From the NCBI GenBank assembly GCA_903885605.1, contig CAISJD010000065.1, positions 1-64,000 of the forward strand: a stretch of 64,000 bases of DNA, in the 5' to 3' direction. This document shows positions 1-9,748 of this stretch, one piece after another. The notes under the pieces are model-generated. The model was not told the DNA's origin, made no database searches, and was given only the letters and a program-made list of their open reading frames with translations. The stretch is from an uncultured Chthonomonas sp. (GTDB taxonomy: Bacteria; Armatimonadota; Chthonomonadetes; Chthonomonadales; CAJBBX01). Each line of letters opens with the position of its first letter. Positions within the stretch are counted from its first letter, which is position 1. A program made the position numbers and the translations under genes.

Positions 1-945
1 ATCGCGATCCTGGCGGGCCTCCCGACGGCATCGCCGGCGGCTCCGGTTGCCCGGTTCAGCGCCCGATCGATGGATGCCGGGCAGGCGCTCGCCGGCGACG
101 CGACGCCCTTCGCCTTCACGGTTTGGAACGACGGCGACGCCCCGCTCACGCTGGAGGTCCGGGCCAACTGCGGGTGCACCACGCCGCGGTGGGACGCCCA
201 CGTGGCCCCTGGGGCCCAGGGCAAGATCGAGACGAGCCTCGGGACCGCGGGCCTCGTCGGCCGCATCACCAAGGAGCTGGAGGTCCTTACCAACGACCCC
301 TCCATGCCCCGCGTCGTGCTGAGCCTGGTGGTGGACATCCGCCGAGCAGTGGAGGTCCTCCCTTCGCCGTTCCCCGTGATCGCGCTACCTGACACTGGCC
401 CGGCGAGGATTGACCTGACGGTGCGCTTCGTGGGGCACACGGCGCGGGTCCAGGAGGCCATTGCGGGCTCGCGGTACCTCCAGGCGACCGTGGAGCCCGC
501 TGCGGCGCCGGGCGAGTGGCTGGTCCACCTGGCCGTGGACGCCGAAGCCCCGCAGGGCCGCACCGCCGCCGTCGTGACACTGAACACCACGTCGACGCGC
601 CAGCCCGTCGTCAGTATCGTAGCCGTCCTCGAGCGCGGCCTATGCGCCACGCCCCCGAGCATCTTCTTCAGCCCGGTTTCGCCCCAGGACCGTTCGCCGG
701 TAGTTCGCGAGGTCACGCTCACCCGGGCAAGCGGCAGCCTGGAGCGCTGCCGGGTCGCCTCCGCCGACCGCCGCATCACGGCCCGCATCGCGGTCGGCCG
801 GCAGGGCGCTCCGGCGAGGCTCATCGTTACCTACACCGGCGGGGCGCTGAAGCGCGACCTGCGCACGTCCATCCTGATAGACCCGGGCGCAGGGCTACGG
901 CCGCTGACGATCCCTGTAGTCGCCTACGCGGCTCCGGTCGAGTAG
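1..945 (+). CDS. DUF1573-type exported protein, 5' end outside window
   Basis: The frame is open from the first base, and an Ala/Pro-rich stretch precedes the first internal ATG at 70. The true start therefore probably lies upstream and what is visible may be the end of a signal peptide. An NCGCT motif follows a beta-strand-rich segment with phrases such as FTVWNDGDAPL and VLTNDP. This is typical of DUF1573 (Ig-like) domains, which are found in exported proteins of several phyla. Two or three further beta-sandwich repeats seem to follow to the stop at 943-945. No catalytic residues are recognisable. The function is unknown; a structural or binding role at the cell envelope is an inference. 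It is followed 112 bases later by a large sensor kinase on the same strand. Confidence 0.6.
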   Translation: MAILAGLPTASPAAPVARFSARSMDAGQALAGDATPFAFTVWNDGDAPLTLEVRANCGCTTPRWDAHVAPGAQGKIETSLGTAGLVGRITKELEVLTNDPSMPRVVLSLVVDIRRAVEVLPSPFPVIALPDTGPARIDLTVRFVGHTARVQEAIAGSRYLQATVEPAAAPGEWLVHLAVDAEAPQGRTAAVVTLNTTSTRQPVVSIVAVLERGLCATPPSIFFSPVSPQDRSPVVREVTLTRASGSLERCRVASADRRITARIAVGRQGAPARLIVTYTGGALKRDLRTSILIDPGAGLRPLTIPVVAYAAPVE

Positions 946-1057
946 CCGGGGCCGTCGGGGGCCGGCATGGCAAACCACGGCCGATCTGCGGTATGGTAGT
1001 GGTGGTTGGTCGTGCGCTTGGCGCAGGCGCAGCTAGGACGGGCATGAGGTCGAGGCT

Positions 1058-4000
1058 TTGAGTAGATCCGGCCGTGCGATCATTGGTTTGTTCGTGGCAC
1101 TGGCGCTGTGCGCTGTGGTGGTCCTCATCATCCAGCGGAACAGCGTCCTGGCGCCGTTCGAGCGGCTCCAAAAGCAGGCGGCGCTGGCCGACACCGGACG
1201 CGCCGTCGAGGCCCTGGCCCGCGAAGTCCACCACCTCAACGACCTGACGCACGACTGGGCCAACTGGGACGAGCTCTACCAGTTCGCCGCAGACGGCAAC
1301 AGCGCATTCAGAGCAGCGAACCTGACCGCGACCTCCGTCGCCGAGATGCTGAAGGCGAACCTGGTCTTCATCTGCCGGCCCGACGGTTCCGTTGTCTTCA
1401 GCACGGTCCAGAGCGTGCAGCTTGGCGGGAGCATCACGCTGCGCGAGATGCCGCCTGACACCCTTGCCGGCAGGCCGGAGTTGCTGGCCGGCTCCCCCGG
1501 CGGCGAGCCCGTCCATGGCGCCATGCTGACCGAGCATGGGCCCATCCTGATCGCCACCCAGCCGATCCACAACGGCGCCGGCGCCGGCGCGTGCCGCGGA
1601 ACCGTGGTCATCGGCCGCTTCCTGGATGAGGCGCTGGTTCACGCATTGCGCGACCAGACGCACGTGGGCTTCGATATCGTGCGCCCCGAAGCGCGCGACC
1701 TGACGCCCGGTGAGGCCTCCCTGGCGCAGCGGCCCGTGGGCTCTCCCGTGACGATGCTCACGGTGCGCGGGCGCCGGTACGCCTACGGCCTCGTGCCGGG
1801 CCTGCCGGGCCATGCAACGCTGATGGTCCGTTCGGAGGTGGATGACGACCTGCTGGTCCTGGGCCGGTCGGTCGGCACGCAGGCGTTGCTCACCAGCCTG
1901 ATCCTGCTGATCGTCCTGGGCGCCTCGGCGCTCATCTTCCTCAGGCCGAACCGCAGGCCGGGCGAATGGAGCTTCGAGCGGGACGTGAGCAGCACCAATC
2001 GGGCCGCGCTGCTCGTGGCGACGCTGGGCGCGACGGCCACCGTGATCGGCACATACGGCATCCTCCACGAGGCGGCGCGGGATGCTCGCACGGACTTCCA
2101 GACGGCCGCACGCCAGTCGGTAGGGCGGGTTCGCGATGCGCTTGACGAGGGCGTCTCGCAGACGGCCGCCCTGCAGCGCATGGTCTATGCGGAGTATGCG
2201 TTGTCGGATGACGCATTCGTGGAGATCGCCGGCCACTGGAGGTTCGACCTGCCCGGCGCGGCGGCTGCCTGGGCGCCCGTGGTTCGGGACCGGGACCGGA
2301 AGGCCTTCGTCGCCCGGTACCTGACGGACCGTACGGCAACGCCCGAAGTGACCCTCTGGCACACCGTCGGCGCTGTCGGATCAACGGCGCCCAGGGCCGC
2401 GCTCTACGCCCCGTTGACCTTTGTGGCGCCACGTTCGACCAGGTACCTGGAGATCGGCTCGGACCTCCTGACCAGTCCGGATCTCGCGCCGGCAGCTCAG
2501 GCGTGTATCGAGACCGGCTCCATTCAGGCCGCTGCGGCCATGCCGGTGGTTCGCGATGGGATCGTCGAGCAGATCACGCCGTTGATGGCGCCTGTGTACC
2601 GTTCCGGGCCGGCGCCGAAGACCATCGCGGAGCGATGGCAAGCCGTGCGGGGCTGTGTGGTTGTCTTCATGCCGGTCACCGGCGTCTGCCGGTCGATCGC
2701 GCAGGACCTTGAGCACCCGGGATTGCCCATGTCGGTGACCGACATGACCTCCGGACAGGCCTCCACTCCGATCTTCAGCTCGCTGCCGGCTACGGCGGAG
2801 GTCCGGATCGACGCCGACCAGTACAGATCCGAGATCGACATCGCCCTGGCGAACCGCTCGCTGCGCATCCTCACCAAAGCCAGCCCTGCCTACCTCGCCC
2901 GCCGGACCGGCGCCCTCCCCTGGGTCGTGCTTGTGGCGGGCCTTCTGGTCACGGGCGCCATCACAGCGTACATTCGTGTCATCTCCGTGCGCGGCGCCGC
3001 AGTTGAGAGGCTGGTCGACCTGCGCACGACCCAGTTGGCCGCCGCCAACAGCGACCTCGCGCGGGCCGTCGCCGAGACCCGCGCGGCCACCGAAGCCAAG
3101 AGCACCTTCCTGGCCCATATGTCGCACGAGATCCGGACCCCGATGAACGGCGTCCTGGGCATGGTGGGCCTCCTGGTGGACACGCCGCTGACCCCGGAGC
3201 AGAGGCAGTACGCCGAAATGATCCGAAGCAGCGGCGATTCGCTGCTCACCATCATCAACGACATCCTGGACTACTCCAAGGTCGAGGCGGGCCGCCTGGA
3301 GCTTGAGGAGGCGGACTTCGACCTCCGCGAGCTCGTCGAGGAGACCATGGAGGCCCTCGCCGCCGGCGCTTCGGCGAAAGACATCGAGGCCGCGGCCCTT
3401 GTCGAGGCCGATGTCCCGACCCGCCTCCGCGGTGATGCAACGCGGCTGCGGCAGGTCCTCACCAACCTGGTCGGCAACGCCCTGAAGTTCACCGAGAAGG
3501 GCCACGTCGATCTGATCGTGAGCGCCGAGACGACACCTGAAGGCGCCGACGTGCTCCGTTTCGAGGTCCGGGATACGGGCGTCGGCGTGGCCGCAGAGAA
3601 GCGCGACCGGCTCTTCACGCCCTTCACACAGGCCGAGGCCACCACCTTCCGGCAGTACGGAGGCACCGGGCTGGGCCTGGCCATCTGCAAGCGGCTGGTG
3701 GAGTTGATGGGCGGCGAAATCGGCCACAGGCCGGGTGATCCCACCGGCTCGGTCTTCTGGTTCACGGTCCGCCCGGCCCGCGGCGCCGAGGCGTGCGCAC
3801 CCGCGCCGGCGCCCGACGCACTGAAGCAGGCGCGCCTGCTGGTGGTTGACGGCAACGAAGTGAGCCTGCGCGCCGTCGCGTCGATCCTGGGCGCCTGGGG
3901 TGTGCGGCACGATGTGGCCGCCGACGGCGAGACAGCGCTACGCAGGATCTCCCAGTCCATCGTCGATGGCGACGCCTATGCGCTGGCCCTGGTGGACCAT

Positions 4001-4660
4001 CGCCTGCCCGACCTGTCGGCGTCGGAGTTCGTCCGGCGCACCGCCGGGAGCAGCGCCGGCGCACCCAAGCTGGTCACCATGGCGACGCTCACGGTTGCGC
4101 CGGCCGCCGCCGAGGCGCGAGCGAACGGCTTCGCGGCGGTGGTCACCAAGCCGGTGCGGCGAAACGCCCTCCTGGAGCGGCTCATGGCGGCGCTGACCGG
4201 CGTCGAGGAGCAGGCCAGGGCCACGCACGTGGAGCCACCTGCCGCCCCGGCCGGCAGGGCCCGCGTCCTGGTCGCCGAGGATAACGCGGTGAACCAGCGC
4301 GTGGCGCAGGGCATCCTGCGCAAGCTGGGCGTCACGGCCGACATCGTGGCTAACGGCAGGCTGGCCGTCGACGCGCTGGCGCATACGCCCTACGACCTGG
4401 TGCTGATGGACTGCCAGATGCCCGAGATGGATGGCTTCGAGGCCACGGCCGCCATACGCGCCGGGGATAGCCCAGTCCTCAACCGGAATGTGCCCATCGT
4501 CGCCATGACGGCCCACGCCATGGCCGGAGACCGCGACCGCTGCCTGGCGGCCGGCATGGACGACTACCTTGCCAAGCCCGTGAGCGCGGCCAAGGTCCAG
4601 GGCATCATCGATCGGTGGCTGCCGAAGCACCACGACCCCGGCATCACTCCGCCTGCCTAG
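1058..4660 (+). CDS. CHASE4/CHASE membrane hybrid sensor histidine kinase with two receiver domains
   Basis: A 1200-residue membrane kinase. Membrane segments lie near residues 7-26, 270-295, 315-337 and 630-650. The first extracytoplasmic loop resembles CHASE4 (HDWANWDELYQF region) and the second resembles CHASE (ERDR/YL-type region, about 350-530). A HisKA H-box has His690 in MSHEIRTP. The ATPase N-box NALKFTE and a GTGLGLAI box follow. Receiver 1 (about 923-1045) keeps Asp980 but has a weakened acidic pair (VVDGNE). Receiver 2 (about 1066-1190) has canonical Asp1118 (LMDCQMP). The start is TTG at 1058, because an in-frame TAG at 1034 blocks anything earlier and no ATG or GTG precedes the first membrane segment. 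The stop overlaps the convergent sulfatase by 17 bases. The ligand and final output are unknown; no DNA-binding domain or separate Hpt domain is present. Confidence 0.88.
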   Translation: MSRSGRAIIGLFVALALCAVVVLIIQRNSVLAPFERLQKQAALADTGRAVEALAREVHHLNDLTHDWANWDELYQFAADGNSAFRAANLTATSVAEMLKANLVFICRPDGSVVFSTVQSVQLGGSITLREMPPDTLAGRPELLAGSPGGEPVHGAMLTEHGPILIATQPIHNGAGAGACRGTVVIGRFLDEALVHALRDQTHVGFDIVRPEARDLTPGEASLAQRPVGSPVTMLTVRGRRYAYGLVPGLPGHATLMVRSEVDDDLLVLGRSVGTQALLTSLILLIVLGASALIFLRPNRRPGEWSFERDVSSTNRAALLVATLGATATVIGTYGILHEAARDARTDFQTAARQSVGRVRDALDEGVSQTAALQRMVYAEYALSDDAFVEIAGHWRFDLPGAAAAWAPVVRDRDRKAFVARYLTDRTATPEVTLWHTVGAVGSTAPRAALYAPLTFVAPRSTRYLEIGSDLLTSPDLAPAAQACIETGSIQAAAAMPVVRDGIVEQITPLMAPVYRSGPAPKTIAERWQAVRGCVVVFMPVTGVCRSIAQDLEHPGLPMSVTDMTSGQASTPIFSSLPATAEVRIDADQYRSEIDIALANRSLRILTKASPAYLARRTGALPWVVLVAGLLVTGAITAYIRVISVRGAAVERLVDLRTTQLAAANSDLARAVAETRAATEAKSTFLAHMSHEIRTPMNGVLGMVGLLVDTPLTPEQRQYAEMIRSSGDSLLTIINDILDYSKVEAGRLELEEADFDLRELVEETMEALAAGASAKDIEAAALVEADVPTRLRGDATRLRQVLTNLVGNALKFTEKGHVDLIVSAETTPEGADVLRFEVRDTGVGVAAEKRDRLFTPFTQAEATTFRQYGGTGLGLAICKRLVELMGGEIGHRPGDPTGSVFWFTVRPARGAEACAPAPAPDALKQARLLVVDGNEVSLRAVASILGAWGVRHDVAADGETALRRISQSIVDGDAYALALVDHRLPDLSASEFVRRTAGSSAGAPKLVTMATLTVAPAAAEARANGFAAVVTKPVRRNALLERLMAALTGVEEQARATHVEPPAAPAGRARVLVAEDNAVNQRVAQGILRKLGVTADIVANGRLAVDALAHTPYDLVLMDCQMPEMDGFEATAAIRAGDSPVLNRNVPIVAMTAHAMAGDRDRCLAAGMDDYLAKPVSAAKVQGIIDRWLPKHHDPGITPPA

Positions 4661-6056
4661 GCTCCCACGCGGGGTTCGGCGCAGGCATGGCAGCGGAGAC
4701 CTCCTCGCGCCACCGGGCCAAGCGCCGACGCATGGCGTCGACGCGCACCGGCTCCTCGGCCGCCAGGTTGCGGTTCTCGCCGATGTCCTCGCGCAGGTTG
4801 TAGAGCTCCAGCCGCCCGTCTTCGTGGAACTCGATCAGCTTCCACTCGCCCATCCGCACCGATGAGCCCGGCGTGCCGCCCTGGTTGCCGTAGTGCGGGT
4901 AGTGCCAGAAGAGCGCGTCGCGGTCGGGCGCAGGGCCACCGCGCAGGAGGGGCATGAGGCTCACGCCGTCGCAGTGCTGCTCCGGTCGCGCGGGTAGCCC
5001 TGCCGCCTCCAGCAGCGTCGGGTAGAGGTCCGGGCTGGTGATGGGAGCCGAGCAGACCGAACCCGCCGGGACCGTGCCGGGCATCCATGCGATGAACGCC
5101 TCCCGGGTGCCGCCCTCGTACATCCATCCCTTGCCCTCGGCCAGCGGCGCGTTGCAGGTGGGCGAGCCCTCGGACGTGGCCAGCCCGCCGTTGTCCGACG
5201 TGAAGATCACCAGCGTGTTCTCCGCCGCGCCGGTCTCGCGCAGGGCGTCCATCACGCGGCCCACGCCCTGGTCCATCGATTCCAGCATGGCGGCGTAGGT
5301 CGGGTCGGAGTGGAGCCGCCGCCGCGTGACGCGCAGGTGGCGCTTGTGGTCGCAGGGGAAGGGCTCGCCCAGCTCGAACGGCTCGATGCGGTCCAGCCCC
5401 AGCCGCGCCGCCTTCTCGCGGTACTTGCGGACCAGCGGCTCCGGCGCCTGCAGCGGCGTGTGGACGGCGTAGTGCCAGAGGTTGAGGAAGAAGGGGCGCC
5501 CGCCGCGGTTGCGTATGAGCTCCACGGCCTCGTCGGTCAGGCGGTCGGTCAGGTACTGGCCGTCCGGGCCCTCGGGCAGCGTGTCGAAGCCCCAGGGCGC
5601 GAAGTAGCCCTTCTGGTGCGGCGCACCCCACCGGCCGCCGCCCACGTTGACGTCGAAGCCGTGCGGACCGGGGTAGGTCGGCGGCTCGCCCAGGTGCCAC
5701 TTCCCCACGTGCCAGGTGGCGTAGCCGCCCTCGCGCAGCGCCCGGGCGAGGCTCACCTCGCTCAGCGGCAGGTGGTCGATGTAGGGCGCCTCCAGCAGGC
5801 GGCCCGTGGCGGTCCCGCCGATGTAGTTGGTGAGGCCCAGCCGCGCCGGGTAGCGCCCCGTCATGAAGCTGGCGCGGGAGGGCGAGCAGACCGGGCAGGC
5901 CGCGTACGCGTCGGTGAAGCGCATCCCCTCGGCGGCGAGCCTGTCGAGGTTCGGCGTCTCGTAGAACCGGCTGCCGGTGCAGGAGAGGTCGGTCCAGCCC
6001 ATGTCATCGATAAGGATGAAGACCAGGTTGGGGGGCGTCTGGGGTAGGTTGGCCAT
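4644..6056 (-). CDS. Family S1 sulfatase (arylsulfatase type)
   Basis: A 470-residue alkaline-phosphatase-fold sulfatase. It has the calcium-binding IDDMGW (Asp17, Asp18) and the formylglycine signature CSPSR with Cys57, the residue a maturation enzyme must oxidise. It also has the HVGKWHLG motif and the metal-binding TSDNGG motif. Such enzymes hydrolyse sulfate esters on polysaccharides or small aryl sulfates. The start is taken as the ATG at 6056 (MANLPQ), because the 33-residue upstream extension is Arg-rich and unlike the family. No convincing signal peptide is seen, so location is uncertain. It diverges from the GDPD fusion gene with a 111-base shared upstream region and overlaps the kinase gene tail to tail. 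No maturase gene lies in the window. The substrate is not predictable from the sequence. Confidence 0.92.
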   Translation of the reverse strand: MANLPQTPPNLVFILIDDMGWTDLSCTGSRFYETPNLDRLAAEGMRFTDAYAACPVCSPSRASFMTGRYPARLGLTNYIGGTATGRLLEAPYIDHLPLSEVSLARALREGGYATWHVGKWHLGEPPTYPGPHGFDVNVGGGRWGAPHQKGYFAPWGFDTLPEGPDGQYLTDRLTDEAVELIRNRGGRPFFLNLWHYAVHTPLQAPEPLVRKYREKAARLGLDRIEPFELGEPFPCDHKRHLRVTRRRLHSDPTYAAMLESMDQGVGRVMDALRETGAAENTLVIFTSDNGGLATSEGSPTCNAPLAEGKGWMYEGGTREAFIAWMPGTVPAGSVCSAPITSPDLYPTLLEAAGLPARPEQHCDGVSLMPLLRGGPAPDRDALFWHYPHYGNQGGTPGSSVRMGEWKLIEFHEDGRLELYNLREDIGENRNLAAEEPVRVDAMRRRLARWREEVSAAMPAPNPAWEPRQAE

Positions 6057-6167
6057 GATGCGGCATTGTACCGCGTCCTCCCCGGCGCGCTGGAAGTAGC
6101 GCCGAGCGCCCCGGCGCAGGTATCGTGGAGTGTAGCGCCAGACACCGTAACCCAAGCGAGGTCCACC

Positions 6168-9100
6168 ATGCGCCGTTCGCTCGTCGCGTTAGCCTGCCTC
6201 ACAGCGATCCCGGCAGCGTTGCCGGCCGCGGCCGTCCGTCTGCCCGCGCCACGCCGCTCCATCGCAGTCATCGCCCACCGGGGCGGCGCCGGCATTGCTC
6301 CCGAGAACACGCTGGCCGCCTTCCGCAGGGCCGCGGCGCTGAAGGCGGACTACGTGGAGATCGACGTGCGGACCACTCGCGACGGCAAGCTGGCGCTCAT
6401 GCACGACGCCACCGTGGACCGAACCACGAACGGCAAAGGCGCGGTGCGCGACCTGACGATGGCGCAGCTTCGCGCCCTCCGCGTGCGCGGCCCCGGCGGA
6501 ACCGGACCGGAGCCTATCCCCACGCTGGAAGAGGCGCTGGCCGTGTGCAAGGGCAAGGTACGGGTCTACCTTGACCAGAAGGAGGCCGACACGCGCCGGG
6601 TGGTCGCCGCCCTCAAGGCCGCGGGCATGATGGCCGGCGTGCTCATCTACGACGACCCGGACAGCCTGATGGAGTGGCGGAGGCTGGCGCCCACGGTGCC
6701 GGTGCTGCCCAGCCTGCCGACCGAGTGCCGCAAGCCGGGAGGCGTGGCATCCTTCGTGGCAAGCCGCCCCGCCGACGGCCTCGACGGCCACATGCTGGAG
6801 TGGACCCCCGAGATGGTCGCCCAGGCGCACGCGGCGGGCAGGCCGGTCTATGCCGATATCATGGGCCCCACCGACAATCCGCAAGGCTACGCAAAGGCCA
6901 TCGAAATGGGTATCGACGGACTTCAGACCGATTTCCCCGACCGGCTGGTAGCCTACCTCACCGAGCGCACGGCACAGGAGCGCCCCGTCCTCTCGGTGCG
7001 GTTGGGCGACCTCACCTGGAGCGTGGATGCCGCCGGGCGCACCGCGGCGCTGCGCGGACCAGGCGGCAGCATCGCGGCAGGTCGCGCGCCCATAGCCTCG
7101 GTGCGCTTCGGCAAGGCGGAGACGGCCTGCACAGCCGCCGCCGCTTCGCCGGGCGGGCTGGAGCTGCGGTTCGGCGACACGGGAACCGTCGTCAAGCTGG
7201 CCGTTGCGGCCAGGCCGGCCTTCACCACGCTCGCCGTCGCCGCCGTCACCGGCCCGCAGCCCGATCGGCTGACGTTTGTCAGCATCCCGCTGACGGTCAA
7301 GGGCGAAATGACCGACCCCATCTGCGCCTCGGCCCTGGCCCTGAACCTCAAGACCGACGTGCCGGAGCTACCCGGCCCCTCCACGCGACTGGTGGCGGCC
7401 TGCGAGAAGAGGTTCGGGCTGGCCGGCGCGCGCGTGGCGCTCATGGCTCGGCCCTATGGACGTCTACGCGATGCCCTGAAGGCGGCGGTGGCCTCCTCGC
7501 CGGAGCTGCCCGCCAGCCGCATCGGCGGCCCCTGGGCCATGGACGCGCCCGAGGCCCGGGGCTCCTACCTCTTCAACTTCGGCGACATGACCGTGGCCAA
7601 CGTGGGCGATTGGGTCCGGACGGCCAAGCTGCTGGGCGTCACGCAGATCGACTTCCACGGCGGCTCCTCGTTCCGGTTCGGCGATTGCCGCCCCAACCCC
7701 GTGACCTACCCCAGGGGGCGCGCCGATTTCAAGGCCGTCATCGACAAGCTCCACGAGGCGGGCATCAAGGCGGGGCTCCACACCTACGCCTTCTTCATCG
7801 ACAAGCAGTGCCCGTGGGTCACCCCCAAGCCCGATCCGCGCCTGGCCAAGTCGGCCACCTTCACGCTGGCCGAGCCGCTGTCGGCGGCCGCCACGCGGCT
7901 CCGAGTGACCGAGAGCGTGGCAGGCGTCTCGCCCATCACCGGCTTCTTCGTGCGGAACTCCGCTCTCCTGCGGGTCGATGACGAGCTGATCCAGTTCACC
8001 ACCGTGGACGCCCCCGGCGGCGCGCTGGCAGGCCTGGTTCGCGGCGCCTGCGGCACGCGGGTCGCCGATCACGCGGCAGGCGCGAAGGTTGACCAGTTGA
8101 AGGAGTGCTTCGGGCTCCTCGTGCCCGACCCCGAGACCGACATGCTGGCCGAGGTCGCCGGGACCACCGCAGCCATGTACAACGAGTGCGGCTTCGACAT
8201 GATCTACCTGGACGCGCTGGACGGCGAGGACATCCTCGGCGGCGCCGACGCAGCATGGCACTACGGCTCCGCCTTCGTCTATCTGCTGGCCAAGGGGCTC
8301 AAGCGGCCCGCGCTCATGGAGATGAGCACCTTCCACCACCACCTTTGGACCGTGCGCTCGCGCATGGGCGCCTGGGACCACCCCAATCGGAGCCACCAGG
8401 CCTTCATCGACCTGCACGTGAAGGGTAACGAGACCAACCAGCGGATGTACCTGCCCGGCCAGCTGGGATGGTGGGCCGTGAAGACCTGGCACGGCGCCGA
8501 GGGCGAGCCCACCTTCCGCGAGGACATGGAGTACCTGATGGCCAAGTGCGTGGGTTCCGGCGCCGGGTTCGCGCTCATGGGCATTGACCCGAACACGCTG
8601 CGGACGGTGCCGGCCCTGCCGCGGCTGGCCGAGGCGATCCGTGCGTGGGAGGAGCCGCGCCTGGCCGGGCTCTTTTCCGCGCCGGTGCGCGACCGGCTGG
8701 TGCGGCCCGGCGCCCTCTTCACGCTGCTGCCCCGGCCCGGCGGCGTGCCCGATCTGGCGCCCGTGGCAGCGCAAAAGCAGCGCGTGGACCCGGGAGACGA
8801 GCGGACGCTCACGTGGAGGCTGCAGAACCCCTATGCGGCGCAGACGCCTCGCATCCGCATCGAGGCCCTGACGGCGGCTCCGGCCGGCCCGGGCGAGCCG
8901 GTGCTCGACCCGTCACAGCCGGAGACCCTGACGCTGCGGCAGGCCGCCCCGGGCATCACGGCCGACCTGAAGCCCGGCCCGGCACAAGGCGCCTCCGACG
9001 GCCCGGCGCGGTATGGCCTCCTCACCGTCGCCAACGCCACGCAGGGCGCGCGCGGCTCCTGGGCGCAGTTCGGGCGCGCCTTCGCCTCCCCGCTGGACCT

Positions 9101-9740
9101 CTCCGCCCGGCAGGGCGTGGGCCTCTGGGTGCGCGGCGACGGCCTGGGCGAGGTGTTGAACGTGCAGATGCGGTCCCCCGAGCACCTGGTGGCAGGCATC
9201 GCCGAGCGGTACATCACCATCGACTTCACGGGGTGGCGCTACTTCCGGCTGGTGGAGCCCGAGGGCGTGCGCTGGGCCGACTACGCGTGGCCCTACGGCA
9301 ACGCCTACTCGATCTACCGGGAGGGCGTCGCGTACGGCGCGATCTCTGAGGTCTCGCTCTGGGTGAACAACGTACCGGCGGGCAAGGCCGCGACGCTGGG
9401 CGTCGGCGCCGTGGAGGCCATCGCCCTGGCAGACGGCGCCTTCGCCTCGCCTACGCTGCGGATCGGCGGCTCCGCGATCACCTTCCCCGTGGAGATGAAG
9501 AGCGGCAGCTACCTGGAGTACGACGGCTCGGCGGCGGTGGTCTACGGGCCGAAGGGCGAGGAGCTGCAGCGCGTCACGCCCACAGGCGGCCCGGTGAAGG
9601 CTCCGCTCGGCGCCTCCGACGTCTCATGCTCGTTCGGACGACTGGGAGACGGCGCACGGGCCCGCGTGACGCTGCTGGTGCGCGGCGCGCCCTTCGCGGC
9701 GAACGCGCGTACGCTCCCCGGCGAACCGGGCGTCAAGTAG
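6168..9740 (+). CDS. Secreted glycerophosphodiester phosphodiesterase fused to a glycoside-hydrolase-like TIM barrel
   Basis: A 1190-residue exported protein. Residues 1-23 look like a signal peptide (MRRSLVALACLTAIPAALPA). Residues about 30-262 are a GDPD domain, with His37 in HRGG, PENT, Glu64 and Asp66 in VEIDVR, and His79 in MHD. A beta-sandwich-like region follows (about 270-440). Next comes a second barrel-like module (about 450-850) with HGGSSFRFGD, GIKAGLHTYAFF and MIYLDALDG (near residue 680), resembling clan-D/GH31-like glycosidase barrels. The rest is a beta-rich C-terminal region. GDPD domains cleave glycerophosphodiesters; coupling to a glycosidase-like module suggests glycerophosphoryl glycans such as teichoic-acid-like material, which is an inference. 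The start at 6168 has GCGAGG upstream and begins the signal peptide; an earlier in-frame ATG at 6066 adds a non-family tail. A GntR/LacI hybrid gene follows after 8 bases. Confidence 0.85.
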   Translation: MRRSLVALACLTAIPAALPAAAVRLPAPRRSIAVIAHRGGAGIAPENTLAAFRRAAALKADYVEIDVRTTRDGKLALMHDATVDRTTNGKGAVRDLTMAQLRALRVRGPGGTGPEPIPTLEEALAVCKGKVRVYLDQKEADTRRVVAALKAAGMMAGVLIYDDPDSLMEWRRLAPTVPVLPSLPTECRKPGGVASFVASRPADGLDGHMLEWTPEMVAQAHAAGRPVYADIMGPTDNPQGYAKAIEMGIDGLQTDFPDRLVAYLTERTAQERPVLSVRLGDLTWSVDAAGRTAALRGPGGSIAAGRAPIASVRFGKAETACTAAAASPGGLELRFGDTGTVVKLAVAARPAFTTLAVAAVTGPQPDRLTFVSIPLTVKGEMTDPICASALALNLKTDVPELPGPSTRLVAACEKRFGLAGARVALMARPYGRLRDALKAAVASSPELPASRIGGPWAMDAPEARGSYLFNFGDMTVANVGDWVRTAKLLGVTQIDFHGGSSFRFGDCRPNPVTYPRGRADFKAVIDKLHEAGIKAGLHTYAFFIDKQCPWVTPKPDPRLAKSATFTLAEPLSAAATRLRVTESVAGVSPITGFFVRNSALLRVDDELIQFTTVDAPGGALAGLVRGACGTRVADHAAGAKVDQLKECFGLLVPDPETDMLAEVAGTTAAMYNECGFDMIYLDALDGEDILGGADAAWHYGSAFVYLLAKGLKRPALMEMSTFHHHLWTVRSRMGAWDHPNRSHQAFIDLHVKGNETNQRMYLPGQLGWWAVKTWHGAEGEPTFREDMEYLMAKCVGSGAGFALMGIDPNTLRTVPALPRLAEAIRAWEEPRLAGLFSAPVRDRLVRPGALFTLLPRPGGVPDLAPVAAQKQRVDPGDERTLTWRLQNPYAAQTPRIRIEALTAAPAGPGEPVLDPSQPETLTLRQAAPGITADLKPGPAQGASDGPARYGLLTVANATQGARGSWAQFGRAFASPLDLSARQGVGLWVRGDGLGEVLNVQMRSPEHLVAGIAERYITIDFTGWRYFRLVEPEGVRWADYAWPYGNAYSIYREGVAYGAISEVSLWVNNVPAGKAATLGVGAVEAIALADGAFASPTLRIGGSAITFPVEMKSGSYLEYDGSAAVVYGPKGEELQRVTPTGGPVKAPLGASDVSCSFGRLGDGARARVTLLVRGAPFAANARTLPGEPGVK

Positions 9741-9748
9741 AATAGGGC

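Noticed and set aside
827-3910. Long minus-strand open frames opposite the sensor kinase
   Set aside because: They are Arg/Gly/Pro/Ala-rich with no motif, and lie opposite a gene with full kinase domains. In GC-rich DNA such antisense frames stay open by chance.
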